A stretch of 64,000 nucleotides of DNA, taken from NCBI GenBank assembly GCA_905182985.1, contig CAJJDN010000051.1, forward strand, positions 1-64,000, in the 5' to 3' direction. Of this stretch, positions 49,451 to 62,814 are shown one piece after another. The notes below the pieces were generated by a model that was given only the letters and a program-made list of their open reading frames with translations, ran no database searches and was not told where the DNA came from. This stretch comes from Paramecium sonneborni (lineage: Eukaryota > Ciliophora > Oligohymenophorea > Peniculida > Parameciidae). The first letter of the stretch is position 1; each line of letters starts with the position of its first letter. The translations under genes were made by a program, and so were the position numbers.

Positions 49451-50914
49451 ATGCTAAATAAAAGTTCAAACTCATCTCCCCTATGTTAATTATGCAAAAT
49501 GACTGCATCAAATCCTATCTAATTAATATGTTCACACTCTATGTGTATGAAATGTGGTGTCAACATATAAATCTAAGAAAATACTAGGTATCTATTTCAA
49601 TTCATAAATAGTCAAATCTAAAATAAATTTAGAATATAATGTCCTAAATGTCGTAAATTGACTCATACTTATGATATCAAAAATTTATTAATAGAAAATA
49701 ATGAATTATATCTAATTACTGATTCAAGTGAAATGGAAAAAGAAATATTAAATGAAGTAAGTTTCATATTCAATCTAGAGTCAATTCTCATTATAAAAAA
49801 ATTAATAAGATGCTATCTTGGGGAGAAGACAATCTAATGCATATTAAATTTCAGAATTATCATAACCAATTAATAAAAATGCATAAAAAATAGGTGAAAT
49901 ATTAACTGTATAAACTACACATAACAATCCCTAAAATGCCTTTAATCATACCTAATTTAATAAAAAGAAACCAAATATAGGAACTGACAGAATCTCTCCT
50001 ACTAAATAGTTATCTAAACCAATCTAATCAAATCATTAAAAAAAGTAATCTTATTAAATTCCTTAATAAGAAGTTCCTATTGAATGTATTTAATTTAATA
50101 TTTTCAAGGCAAGGCTAAAACCTAAGCAAATACATCAAATATTTAATAAAATAAAATTAATGATTTCTTTAAACCCAATTCAAATACACCTGTTGCTACA
50201 CCAACTACTATTACATAATAATTGCTCTTTTAATAAACTGATAATAAAAAACCTATCTAATAATAAGTCATCTAATAATCAACTTTATATTAATAACAAT
50301 AATAACAATATTAATAATAATTATAATAGTAAAGTAAAACTGATAAAGTATATGAAAATAAACAATATTATCCAGAAGAAAAGAAATTATCAACTCCTAA
50401 ATATAGTGAAATGATTAAAGAAAAAGAGAATCAATTTTTAAAAGAGATCTCTAAAGATAGTTCAAATACATCTAAAGAAATATCTGATAATTCTAGACAT
50501 AAAAGAAGTTCTACTGGTCTTATTTAAGAAACAGAAGAATAAGCATCTGTCTAAATAATTTAATCATACTTTAAAATGGTTTAAAAAAATGTTTTAAAAC
50601 TAGAAAAGGATGTAGTTGCAGCTGTAAATAATAAATAAGTAGATCCTTAAAGTATCTACTAAAAACTTAAATTATTAACTACAAGAATTGGTGATAATGA
50701 AGGAGAACTCATTTAATCAGTAAAAGTCATGCAAAAATTACATTAAGAAATTATAGGACTTTCGACTCCCTCCTAACATAGAAAAACTAGTTCTCACTAA
50801 AATACAAGTCATAGATATACTAATACAAGTAGTTATGTGAAAAATATTGAAAAAAGTGATTAAAGTATTGGAGCCATGCCTTAAGAATTAAAAATATATA
50901 AAAAGTTTTTATGA
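49451..50914 (+). CDS. RING-type zinc finger protein with Gln-rich tail
   Basis: ATG 49451 to TGA 50912-50914; introns 49757-49778 (22 nt) and 50086-50108 (23 nt) give a continuous frame of about 472 residues. The N-terminal RING-like finger has CQLC, then ICSHSMCMKC, then CPKC about 30 residues later, i.e. C-x2-C ... C-x-H-x2-C-x2-C ... C-x2-C as in C3HC4 RINGs. The rest is low complexity, rich in Gln, Asn, Ser and Thr, with a polyQ/Asn segment (about 50,255-50,335) and a helical part near the end (VQKNVLKLEKDVVAAVNNKQ). RING proteins usually act as E3 ubiquitin ligases; that role is inferred from the finger alone. No B-box or TRIM tail is visible. Confidence 0.75.
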
Positions 50915-52876
50915 TTTCTATTTATATATATTACAATCAAGCGTCTAGTTTAAAATGTTTTATTTCACATGGATCATTAATCTCAATAGCTGCTCTCTAT
51001 GATTATCTTATAAATTCTTTTACTGATTTTTCATTTCTTCCATATTTAAAAAGACTCTACATTTACTATTTATTAATTACTTTTAGATATAAATCTATTT
51101 AATTTTTTCTCTTTAACACAAATGATTAATCTAAATTTCCGAAAAACCTCTTTTCAGGAAACTTTTCCAATCGTTAAACTATAGACTTATTTAGTTTACT
51201 ATTTAACTCCTCAAGTAAACTATATCTTGTTTAAAATACCCAATAAAGAGATCCATATATCACTTTTATTTAGTATAATGTAAATTGTTTTTCTATTATT
51301 TTGTAATTTTTAACCTCAACTTAAAAGTCACTATTCTATTGATATATTCTAATATTACTTATTACTCATATTATTTACTATTTAAGTCTTTCTTGACTTT
51401 TTATTTATTTTATCTATTTAAGAAGCTCATTATAGGTAAATTTGAATTAGTTTCATTCACTATTTCATTTTCATTTTTAGTAAATTGATCTTCAGTTCTT
51501 ATAGCCATTTTTTATGGTTTATTTAAAGAGGTATAATGAAAAAGTTAGACAGATCTAAACTTTTATTTTTAATAATAAAATTATTAGTAGGCAGAATTTT
51601 TTCTTAAATCACACTTAATTACAAAATACGATAAATTATTATATTAATAAATTTATTGATTTATAATTTTTTTTTTTAATCAGTGTGCATAAAATAATTC
51701 TATTTAAATATTGTAAAAAAAAACTTAAAAGAGAAAACCGAGTACTACCAAAAGAATGAATATTTATGAACAAGTATTATTTATAAATTTAATTATTCAA
51801 TCCTTTCTTTTTTTTAATCAATTATATTTTATAATAAAATATTTAAAAACAATTTTTGTTTGCTCATTATGAGTCAGAAAAGACTTGTGCTATAAAATTA
51901 AGTGAAATTATAATAATAAAATATATTAAATTTTATTAGTATAAATACTATTTAGGTTACATAAAATTCAAATTAAGTTTGTAACTCAAACAATTTATTT
52001 CTAACTTTAATGCCCTTCAATTTAAATCTTCTTACTTGTTATATCAAAATATTTTATAATTTGATCATGAAGAATTTAGAATTTCTATATATCTCGGCCT
52101 TATTATTCATGAATAATAGTAAATTTTTCAAATTTAAATTGATCTTATTATACATATAGTTTTGATTTCTTGTAATTATTCGATTTACTAGATAACATGG
52201 TTTTATATAAATTTTATTCCTTTATCATAATTCTTTAAATATTTCAATTTCTTATCATGATAAATCTATATCATTTTTAATGTAATGAATGTACTTTCCA
52301 AAAATATTTTCATTTTTGCTAATATAATTTTGATAATTAAACAATTTTAAAATAATATGGACTAAAAATTTCAATTAGGATCATTAATTTTAATTCAAGT
52401 TTTAAAATCGTGAGCAAATAAAAAAGTGAAAGAAATATGATTTCTAATAAAATGATTAGCAGCTCTCGTTATAGTGGTTTGAATTTATAATTATTGTTTT
52501 AAAATAAATTATTATTAAATAGGAATGCTATCTAATTATCAAGTTTAAAAATAAGAATCTATAAGTATTTAAAAAATATCATTGATAATAGAGTAATAAT
52601 GCAGCTATTTGGATTAATGATGTTATTTTTTATAGATAAATTAGATTGAATAATTTTAATAATTTATTGTATTATATAATCTAAGAACCTTTAAATCAAG
52701 ATTAAACAGTATTAAATACATCAACAACAAAAATATCTAACTTATATAATATATTTAAGTGGTTATTATATATTGGTTTTTTATTGTATTTAATTGTTAT
52801 AAACTTGCTTGAAAATATTGTGTTCAAAAATTAAATGTTACACTTCCGAAATTTACCTACAATATATAAAAATGAT
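50915..52876. other. 2-kb AT-rich gene desert
   Basis: Between the RING gene stop and the next plausible start I find no conserved frame on either strand. Short open stretches (e.g. 50,911-51,102 and 51,285-51,488, plus strand) are hydrophobic or AT-driven and have no family features. No tRNA or rRNA was recognised. Confidence 0.4.
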
Positions 52877-53643
52877 ATGGAAAACTATTAAATCCGTCGT
52901 TTTGAAAAAGCTACTCGTTTTAGAATGATAAATTAGAGTGTAACGAGTAGAAAAAAAATGAATCGCATATAACCTTAATTATTAATGAGTGCTTAAAAAA
53001 AATATTTTATTGAACTAGCCTAATTGAATGAAAGAAAAGGGAAATATTTATTGTAATAATTGAATAATAATAAAGTAGATTCAAATATAATAAAAGAGGA
53101 AAGAGTTCATAGTCTAGTAAGGAAGGAACTTTGAATGCTGCAGCTTAATTAATAATGGTTTCATTACCTTACTTTTGTTCAAATTACAATCGATAAAGAT
53201 AAATTATAAAGAAATGGAAATAGATAATGTGGGCTGTTAGGATAATAATAAGATACAAAAATTTATTGAGCAACATGCAGTTCTTTTAACTTCTCAATAG
53301 ATTACCAAGAAGGCGTAAGGTATCATCACCAACATCAGTTTAACGTAGCCCAAGAAAAAGAAGGTTAGGAGTTTAATCAGTCGAAAATAATTTTACTCTT
53401 GCTACTAAAGGTTATGGAGATGAAACCAATTCAAGCAAAACATCAAGGAAATTAAAAAATTAATTGCAAGATAATTACCTGAAATCTACCTACTATTAGG
53501 ATTTCAAATAAAAAGATTCAAGATTAGCAAGATTAAGAACAAATAGTTTAAACTAATTACAAATTTCTTAATAAAGTTAACAAATATCAACTTCCAGGAC
53601 TTTCTCAGTGATGATTAGAAAGTTCAGATTGAAAAAATTATGA
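52877..53643 (+). CDS. Basic Ser/Arg/Gln-rich unrecognised protein (structure uncertain)
   Basis: A plausible start is ATG 52877 (MENYQIRRFEKATRFRMINQ). The first ~80 codons are open in code 6 (QKKYFIELAQLNERKGKYLL), then frame changes near 53,120-53,290 need one or two introns (a 27-nt GTAAGG..GCAG candidate starts at about 53,120). The C-terminal ~115 codons are again clean (LPRRRKVSSPTSVQRSPRKR, ..GYGDETNSSKTSRKLKNQ, SQQISTSRTFSVMIRKFRLK) and stop at TGA 53641-53643. Basic, Ser/Arg-rich text suggests a nucleic-acid or microtubule-associated disordered protein. No family was recognised. Its 3' end overlaps the DHX37-like gene's 3' end on the other strand by about 39 bp. Confidence 0.45.
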
Positions 53644-56600
53644 TTAAACTTTTATATTATACACAAGATCATTCAATTGGTGGCCATTTAGACTTTATTA
53701 ACTGATGATAAGCTTCTTAAACAAAATCTAGACATTCTTAAAGTAGAAATCTTATTTTTTAATATATAATTACTATTTATCTTTTGACCATTTCTTAAGT
53801 AGATCATTCTTACTATTAATCTCATTAAACATTAATGCTTTTATTATTTTTTATGAATATGGTTACATATTTGATTCCCTAATATCTGATATTTTATATT
53901 TATAATATTTTTAAAGTATTTGATAAAATTACAATACCTCTCCTGAGTATAAAGCTCTAGCGAATTTTGAATAAAATCCAAATTAATCTTTAGGAAATGG
54001 TATCTAATTTTTTATTATTAATACTAATTACTTCTATATTCTCTAAAACCCAAGAGTTTTCTATTACAGCACTACCCTTACACATCATTCTATCATTTTT
54101 TGAATCATAATATTCACTATTTTCATAAATTGTAAGCTTCTTTTGTAAACTAGATCGAGTGTCCAATTCATATAAGAGAGATTTATTAGGTACTTCCGTT
54201 AGATTTACCATATATACTTTAGGATTTGTAATTGATGAAACCTAATCTCCAAAAGTTAAGAGTTAACAATATGAGATATATTCGCAATTTTATTTTCCAT
54301 AATAAATACTTGTTGGATGTATATGTACTTGTTCAAATTCTCTGGTTGTATAATAATAACGATTGACATTTCTTTCAGGATCTAATTTACATTACAATTT
54401 TGCTATTTTGTGTAAACCGTTAGTTTGAATTAATAATTCAGCTAATATCAATTAAGCTTCTCTTGAAGGTCTTTAATAAGATTTTATTGAAGATACACAT
54501 TAAGTTATTATTGTTTTGTCTTCAATAATAAAATTTAAAATTTCCAGAATCTATAATAAATTATAATAAATTTCTTTAAAAGATTTACTGATAAGATGAT
54601 ATTAAAAGGCCAATTAATTTATTTAATATTAAATATCTTGATCATCTTTAATCTAAGATATTGTAGTTCCAACAATATTCATTATGTATATTAGATCACT
54701 TATTTTATATCCTTCACCATGTTTTTCAATAAAGGATTTAAGATTTTTATAAGATTAGAATTGATCTTTAATTTGTTATTCTTATTGCTTTTATTCAAAC
54801 TCTAATTGTTTAATTTCATCTTAATCATTATCATCAGCTTAAAGTTAAGTGTGAACCTAGAATACTGATTTATTGATGATTTCTTCAACACTCAAAATGC
54901 AAACAAGTAAAATTCCATACGATAATAAATTTCTTATTCTTGTTTATAAGAGAAATTTACCATATTTAGGACTTAATGGAATTTAAGATAAGATAATACC
55001 TAATTGTGTAATATTAGAATTATCAGAAGTAGCTTCTTATTTTTATTTCATAGCTCCTAACTTGATTAAATTAATTAAACTTTCTTTGATTGATTTAATT
55101 TCAGGACTAGTTAAATAAGGGAATTTATAAACATCTTTTATGCCTATACTTTTCATTTGTAAGATTACGTGATCCAAACTGATTTAAGTAATTTCAGGAT
55201 TATCAAATTTTTAAAATTAATTAGAATATACAGCAGTAGAATATAATCTATAACAGTATCCAGGACCAGTTCTACCAGCTCTTCCACTTCTTTAATCTGC
55301 AGCAGCTTATGATATCCATCCAATCACATGTTTTTCTAATCCAATTTTAGAATCTGTTATTTTTCTTTTTTATTTTCCAGCATCAACTACATAACGTATT
55401 GTAGGTATAGTAATAGAAGTTTCAGCAACATTAGTAGCTATTACAAACATTCTTTTTTTAGTTGGGTTATTATGAAATATAATTTCTTGATTTTTAAGAT
55501 CTAATTTAGAATATAACGGAACAACAATAAAATCTGACAGATTTTATTCTATTTTAAATACATTATTTTATGTCATTTATGCTGTTCCTATTAAATTTTT
55601 TAATTCTAAATAGTCAGCCTTATCATTTTATTCTTCTTCAAATTATTATTATTACTACTATAATTATTCTTATTCATCTTCTAATTTATTCATTTATTAT
55701 TATTATTAACTTTCTTCTTCACTATTTGATTATTATTCATCAATATTTAAATTTCTCTTCCCTTAATTTAATTTATCATTTAATCTGCTACAACATTAAT
55801 GAATTTCTTTTTATCCAGTTAGAAATACTAGAACATCTCCAGGTGGTAATGTCTAATGAATTTTTAGACACTTTTCAATGGCTGCCTAAACGTAATCTTC
55901 TTTAGTCCTATAATCATTACAGGTACTTACACTTTATTGAAATATATTTGTACTGGAAATTAACGAGTTTAAATTTTAATTAAATTGAGAGCTCTTGGAA
56001 ATACTAATTTATTATCTAAGAAATCATCCAATCTTAATGTTGCACTCATAATAACTAATCTTAATGGTTTATTAATCTTGGCTCTTGCAATTACAACTCT
56101 CGATAAGACTCCAATCAGTAAGTCTATATTAACCTTTCTTTCATGAGCTTCATCAATGATAATTACAGAATACTAAGGTACCATAACACTTGTTTACATT
56201 TCATTTATTAAGATACCATCAGTCATAAACTAGAATTAATATATAAAAATTACTTTCATTTTCATTTGATCAACATCAATACCACTACATTCATGTTTAA
56301 CTTGATATGCAATTTCTTTACCCATGGTAAATCCTGTTTCATCTCTAACTCTTTATGCTAATGAAATAGCAGCTAATCTTCTTGGTTATGTAATAGCAAT
56401 TGCTCCAAATTCAGTGAATCCTGCTTCATAAAGAAATTAAGGAATTTAGGTACTTTTACCACAACCTGTTTCTCCTGATATTAAAGTAATAAGGTTGCCT
56501 TTGATTGCATCTATAATATCATTTTCTTATGTTAAAATTGGTAATTAGGCTCTCTGTTTAATTATATTTTCATCTCTATTGATTGATTGATTTTTAAATG

Positions 56601-57126
56601 AATTTATATCAGTAAGTAAAGAATCATAATTAGTAATAGATGAGGGATCAATATCGTAAATATCATCCTTTTCAGGATCATATTCTGATATTAATTCTCT
56701 TGGTTGCATCTAAACTTATCCTTTTGGTATTCTTTTTTAATCAAATGATTCTAAACTAATATCTGGAAATAATTATTTGGCCATAATTTCTAATCTTTCT
56801 GTTTCTGACATTTTGTAATGAGATTCATGACATTTAATTTCAATTGGATTTTCATTTTCATATATAGCTGTTTGAAATATATTCACTTATTATTTTTCAT
56901 CATTTTCTAATTAAGATTCCTCTTAATCTTTTGATACTATTTCTTCTTCAATTTAAATCGCTGCAGAATGTTTACGCTCTCTTTTGCTACTTGTGGCATT
57001 CTTGATACTATTTAGTTAATTCATCTGTTCTTATGTAAGTTATGATTTAGCCAATGTTGCTAAGAGTTATTGTCTCTTAGCTTCTTTTTCTTTCTTCTCT
57101 TATAATTTCTTATCTTTCTTATTCAT
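53605..57126 (-). CDS. DHX37: DEAH-box RNA helicase, DHX37/Dhr1-like
   Basis: ATG 57126 (MNKKDKKLQEKKEKEAKRQQ) to TGA 53605-53607. A charged N-terminus with ALTLAKSQ-like helical text is followed by the motor: motif I GETGCGKSTQIPQ, TQPRRLAA (Ia), DEAHERKVNIDLLIGVL (II), MSATL (III), PPGDVLVFLTGQKEIHQCC, ATNVAETSITIPTIRYVVDA (V) and QRSGRAGRTGPGYCYRLYS (VI). Winged-helix, ratchet and OB parts follow. Two segments point to the DHX37/Dhr1 subfamily: VQIYFNK..DYRTKEDYVQAAIEKCLKIHQ before the PPGxxLVFLTGQ block, and the C-terminal FYSKFARALYSGEVL..NDLLKKW. Dhr1 unwinds U3 snoRNA from pre-18S rRNA in the small-subunit processome. About 1,150 residues; small introns are likely. Confidence 0.85.
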
Positions 57127-57145
57127 ATATTAAATAATTAAAAAA
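57127..57145. promoter_or_regulatory. 19-bp bidirectional intergenic region
   Basis: Only 19 AT-only bases separate the divergent ATGs of the DHX37-like helicase (57126, minus) and the AGC kinase (57146, plus). Both starts give immediately plausible N-termini. The two 5' UTRs must overlap or be nearly absent, and promoter elements must lie inside the coding regions unless the real starts are downstream. Confidence 0.5.
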
Positions 57146-58686
57146 ATGAAGAATTCGATTGGCCAAAGAAATATTATACAAAATTATGGTGTTGATTTAA
57201 GTTTTTATCGTGTAAAATAAAATCAATCAATACTAACTACTCGTCATTCAAAATTACCATCATTCAATAATCCAATTCATATTTCAACTCCAACATCTCC
57301 TAAAGAATAATAAAAAATGTGGAAAACAAATCTTTGCTTTTAAAATGAAAGCTCTTTCAGTCATTCTAGAAAAAGATAAGATGAGTTCTCCAGTAATAAA
57401 AATAGTGTTAGTCCATAATTAAGTAAACTACCTCGCAAATCATATCAGATATAGTTAGATTAGTAAACGAAGATTTTTCAAGCTTCAAAATTATAAGAAA
57501 AAAGTAGCTAAAGAAATTCAAACTATTCCAGGCCTAACTCAAGATTGTTTGAAGAATAGTATTCTTTAAGAATCCCAACTAATGATATTGAAATTGGAAG
57601 GGGTAATTTTAAATTTCATTTTGTCCTTGGAAAAGGAGGATTTGGTAAGGTTTGGAGAGTTGAGATGATCAAAACACATAAATTATTTGCTATGAAAGAG
57701 ATGAGTAAAGCCAAGTAAGTCTTAATTTTCCTAATAGGGTTTTGGCCAAAAAATCTGTCAATTCAGTGATGAATGAACGAACTCTTCTTACATAACTTAA
57801 ACATCCTTTTATTGCAAATATTCATTATGCATTTCAAGATAGAGAAAACTTGTATTTAGTTATGGATTTATTAACAGGTGGAGATCTTAGATATCATATT
57901 GGTAAAATGCGTAAATTTTCAGAACAACATACTAGTACGATACTTTATTTTAATATTTTATAGAGTTTGTAATTGCAAGTATGCTTGTAGCTTTAGAATA
58001 TCTTCATAAAAATGGAATAATTCATCGAGATATTAAACCTGAGAATATTGTTCTGGATAAGAAAGGATATCCAAGATTAACAGATTTTGGAATAGCTAGG
58101 GTTATAAAACCAGAAAATTCATAAGAAACAAGTGGAACTCCTGGTTATATGGGTATTTATTGTTAGTTAAATGTTAGCTCCAGAAGTGATGTTTAGATAA
58201 AATCATAGTTTTGGAGTTGATCATTTTGCATTAGGAGTAATGGCTTATGAATTTATGATGGGTAAGAGACCATATTTAGGTAAAACACGCAAAGATATCA
58301 GGGATGCTATTATTGCAAAATAGGTTTCTCTCAAAAAACATGAAATACCTTAAAATTGGTCTTGGGAAGCAGCTGATTTTATTAATCAATTGTTATAAAG
58401 AAAACCATAATCTCGTTTAGGTTTTGGTGGGATTGAAGAAATATAAACTCATCCATGGTTTTCAGGATTTCCATGGAAAGGATTAAATGAAAAATAATTG
58501 CCATCTCCATTTAAACTAATGAAATCATCAGATGAAGATTTTATACGAGAAATTTCTTCTGATAATGATTCATAGGATGAATTGATTTAGGAAAATTTAC
58601 TATTACTTAGATAGGAAACAATTTAAAATCTTTTTCAAAATTATCCATACATTAAAGAACCATAAGTAACAATAAAAAGATTTTGA
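57146..58686 (+). CDS. AGC-group Ser/Thr protein kinase
   Basis: ATG 57146 (MKNSIGQRNIIQNYGVDLSF) to TGA 58684-58686. Introns at 57715-57737 (23 nt), 57935-57963 (29) and 58153-58177 (25) give about 488 residues. A Ser-rich, basic N-terminal extension of about 155 residues precedes the kinase: LGKGGFGKVWRV, AMKEMSKAK, NERTLLTQLKHPFIANIHYA (typical AGC), LVMDLLTGGDLRYHI, IIHRDIKPENIVL, DFGIAR, SGTPGYMAPEVM, FALGVMAYEFMMGKRPY, QSRLGFGGIEEIQTHPWF. The C-terminal tail continues PWKGLNEKQLPSPF as in AGC kinases. No cyclic-nucleotide, PH or C2 domain is visible. It resembles YANK/PKA-like members; the exact subfamily and substrates are unknown. Catalytic residues are intact. Confidence 0.88.
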
Positions 58687-58889
58687 TTAAAAAAAAATAT
58701 ACTTATTATAAATGCTAATATAATAATTGGTTTGTTAAATATTCTTTAATTATTTTCTAAAAATAAATTAATTATGCTATAAAACTTTGAATTATCCTTA
58801 AGATATAAAATATAAAAGTGCTAGGTTATATATATATATATTAATAATAATAAATTAACTAATAAAATTGGATTCATTTTATCGGTTTT

Positions 58890-59769
58890 TCATAATAACT
58901 AAGTTAAAAAATGAAAAGAATACCCAAATTCTGATGGTAATTTATATTAACCTGGTCCAGGTGATTCAACTCTGATTTTAGTTAATTCTCTTTTTGCTTT
59001 AGTGAAAACTGTAGATTTTGTATCTACAAATTTAGAACAATAATAAAGTCCTTTTGGATCAATATCACCTGTGTGTTGATATTATCCGGGTCCTGGAGTA
59101 AGTTCATGAGCAGGTGAGAAACGAGAACTTTTTGCTTTAGGTGGAGAGAGAATGATTGCACCTGAACTTATGAATTTGATAAAATAAATTACTCTCTAAA
59201 CTTACTAATTTTATATTTTCCATTTTCAGTTAATGCTTCAGGCAAATTGTATTGTCCACTAATAATAGAAATAATAAATTTACGGTCCAGGTTTTCTATC
59301 TTTATCTTTCTAACTTTCAGTTCTCATTCTCATTGAATATTTAATAGGAGATTTATTATCTTAAAAATTATATTGCCCTGGTCCTGGAGTTTTTTGAATG
59401 AGACCAAGAAAGATACCTTCATATTTATTACTTTTCTTTAGTATGTTTAAATGATGTATACATCTCTGCCTACTGGCATAGTCCAGCCATTACTTATGTT
59501 AAGAGTAGTCTTCATTTAATAATTGTTAGGACCTGGTGTAATACTTTCTTAAATTAAATCTGATTTTTATCCATATCCAATTCCAGCTCCACGTTTACTC
59601 ATCATACTAGGGAGTGTGTAAATATTTGGACATCTAGAAATAGGATTATGATAAATAACGCAGAATCTTTAAATTCTTTGAATCGATTAGCTTTTGGAAA
59701 AGAATATAATTATTTGGATATGGAATGATTCAAAGGTGATTTGCTTATTTATTCAAACGATGTATTCAT
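58890..59769 (-). CDS. SHIPPO (PGPG) repeat axonemal protein, ODF3/CIMAP-like
   Basis: ATG 59769 (MNTSFEQISKSPLNHSISKQ) to TGA 58890-58892. A 26-nt intron at 59634-59659 joins KDSA to CPNIYTLPSM; further introns are needed near 59,440 and 59,210-59,290. Repeated STPGPG-type motifs mark the family: SITPGPNNYQMK, a PGPG near 59,370, RKPGPG near 59,290, ELTPGPGQYQHTGDID and VESPGPGQYKLPSEFG. Between them are short basic segments such as FTKAKRELTKIR. SHIPPO-repeat proteins line the lumen or seams of ciliary doublet microtubules, which fits a ciliate. Length of about 240-260 residues is typical. It lies 38 bp from the M1 peptidase stop and is transcribed in the same direction. Confidence 0.8.
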
Positions 59770-59807
59770 ATTAATTATTTTTTATATTATATTATATCTG
59801 TTATATC

Positions 59808-62800
59808 TCATTCTTCAATTTCTTCTTTCTATTGTTATTAAGTAGCTAATTTAGCTTAGCTACAGAAACATTCAAATTATTTAACTTATCTCTTAACTGA
59901 ATCAAGAGATTTTTCAACTTAAATTTTTAGAGTAATCAAATCTTGAGGAATAGCAACTCTCAATTTTTCAAGTTTCTATAAAATATTATTAATATATATA
60001 GATACATTACAAAGACTGGCCAAATCATCAGTAATTGGGAATAAGTAGTCATAAAATGTTTTGCTGAAATCATTACTTTTAGTTTAGAATACTTAAATAA
60101 TGACTTCAAAGAATTTATCTTAATATGGTTCAACCATTGAATAACGTCTTTCATTATTGAATCCACCCATAGATTCTGCGATTAATTTTGTAGATTCTTT
60201 ATTATTTGGATCAATGAATTTCTCCCATAGAGCAGCTCTCTCTTATTCATTAGCAATTAGAGCTTAACATTTTAATTAAGCTCTAGTAGCAGCATCAGAA
60301 TTATCAATTTATAACATCTTTTAAAGAATTTCTTATCTTAATTCTACATTATTATCATAGTATTTAGAAGCATAGACTAATTTGACAATTGCCCATTTAT
60401 TATCTTTTGTACATTCAATTTATTTAAGTTCTTCATTTTAACCTTAGAACCAACTCAATAAATCATTGATGCATCTATTATCATAAGCAAATGATGATAA
60501 ATTATTTCTCAATAATATTAATCTATTTTCTTATCCTTGCAATTTACTAACTTTAATTAATTATTTTAAAAGGAATTCAAAGACTTTTCTTCCAAGATTC
60601 TTTTTGAATCTAATACTATATAAATTATATTTTACCTTCTTGGTGTCATAGATCCAATAGCAGCTTATAAATAAAGTAATTAAGAATTCAAAATTTCATC
60701 TGAATTCTCTCTTGGTAATTATGCCAATAAGAAATCAACATACTCTTCTGAACATATTTTACCATCTCTTACACTATCAAATAAAGCTCTATAAATCAAA
60801 GTTCTTGTTAAAACATCTTCAACAGATTGTAAATTTTAACTAAAATATTTTGTAGATTCTTAATCTAAAAGTACCTTTACAAATGATTAATCCTCATAAT
60901 TTAATAATACTGCTCTATATCCTTTACTTCCATTATAAGTAACAACATTTTCTTCTGTGGCTTTTAATACTGTATCAATATGATCTATACCACCATCTTC
61001 ACGGAATAAACCTATTTTTATTTTATGAATTCTTAATGTAGGATATTAACTTAAAGCAGGTCTTTAATAAATTATTAATTTTGCTTCATGAGATCTAGCT
61101 GTTTAATCCCATTAAGGTTCAATTTCATTCATACCAGCAGTTTCAATCCATTATTATTTCCATTATGATAATGTAAATTCAGGATTATTGAATTTCTTTT
61201 ATAAATGATCAATTAAATCTTATAAAACAGCATTCTTCCATCCAAATTCTTTAAAATATGCTCCACAAGCTTCTCCGAATTTTTCTGCACCCATTATACA
61301 CATCAATTATTTCATTACTGAAGCACCTTTAGAATATGTAATTCCATCAAATATATTTTCTGCCACCTCTGTATTAATAACTTAACCAGCTATTGGATGT
61401 GTAGTTACCATTTAATCTTCTCTGTATCCCCATCCTTTTCTTTAATTAAACATTACAGGAATATTCGATAATTTAATTGATTCTATTTAAATATTTTCTA
61501 AACAAAAATGAGATATGAAATCTGCATAACTTTCATTCAACCATAAATCATTCCACCATTTCATTGTAACAAAATCTCCAAACCAATGATGAGCCATTTC
61601 ATGAGTAATTGTATTTGCAAATTATGTATAACTAGTAGCTGGTTTCTTTTCTTTAAAAACATAAAAATCATTAAATGTTACACATCCAGGATTCTCCATT
61701 GCACCCCAATTATATTCATTTACAAATACAGAATCATATTTATTGAATTAATATTTAACTCCAAAGAAATTCTCATAAAATTTCATACTCTTTTTAGTTA
61801 CTTCAAATATGAAATCTTTTAAAACCATCATATGATCTTTTAAACTTTCTCTACAATATATAGTCTATGGAACATCATCTTATTCTCCTTAAAATTTTAC
61901 TTACCAATATTCACCTGCTACCATTGCAAACAAATATGTGGGTAACACTTTTGTTTCACCAAACACCCAAAAATTATATTAATCTGGATTCTCTAGATTT
62001 TGAAGCTAACTTAAAACAAATTCTTCAGGTTAATAAGGTTTTATTGTATTAAATGCCTATGCCTCATTATACAATCCATTTTAGTCAGCATTTTCATTTG
62101 AAATTACTACCCATTCTTTTGGACAAACTGCTGTAAATCTCAATTTAGCTTTCAAGTCTGGTTAATCCATACATGGGAAACTAATTTAATTATTTTCTAA
62201 TACAATCTATTTGTGAAATAAGATTCACATTAACTATATAAATATTGTTTTCCATCCTTATCAATAAATCCATGTAATCCACATCCATCTTTAGCATAAT
62301 TTTAATCAAATTATATATTCACTCTATTCTTTTAACCTGTGGTTAATTATTCTCTTGGTATTCTAATAAACAATCCATTCCATTCCAAATTTGTAATCTT
62401 CTGTCCATTTACATACAAACTCACTACTTTTTATCCTCTAAAATCAACATACAAATCATTCAAATTATGTTTAGCTACAAATTCTAATGTTACCAAACCA
62501 CTATATGATTCACCTACACATCATCATATACCAATACCTTTCTTCAATAATAAATCCACCTTATAAGATATACTTCCCTCTTCTAATTGACCCCATCTTA
62601 AGAGAGCTCCTGCTTAAGTTAAAAATCGATTCTATCCAAACTCGTTTTAAGAACCTTATGGATTTATAGTTGACGATTTTGGGTTAACAATTAACTATGA
62701 TTTCCTTACCTTCTCATATCGATGGTAACCAAAAAAAATTCCACTCAAACCCAATGCAACTGCTAATCCTATTTTGGCTTACTTCGAATCGGTGAGTTTC

Positions 62801-62814
62801 TTTAATATTTACAT
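59808..62814 (-). CDS. M1-family membrane alanyl-type aminopeptidase
   Basis: ATG 62814 ([20 protein letters not shown]) to TGA 59808-59810. An N-terminal hydrophobic stretch (about residues 14-30, [15 protein letters not shown]) could be a membrane anchor. The beta-saddle domain includes [20 protein letters not shown]. The catalytic domain has the exopeptidase motif GAMENPG, zinc motif [10 protein letters not shown] with the downstream Glu in NDLWLNES, and the catalytic Tyr region [11 protein letters not shown] long helical ERAP-like C-terminal domain follows. Introns placed: 18 nt (about 62,513-62,530), 23 nt (about 62,173-62,195) and 20 nt (about 60,627-60,646). It removes N-terminal residues from peptides with one Zn ion. 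Length of about 970 residues is within the family's range. All catalytic residues are intact. Confidence 0.93.
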
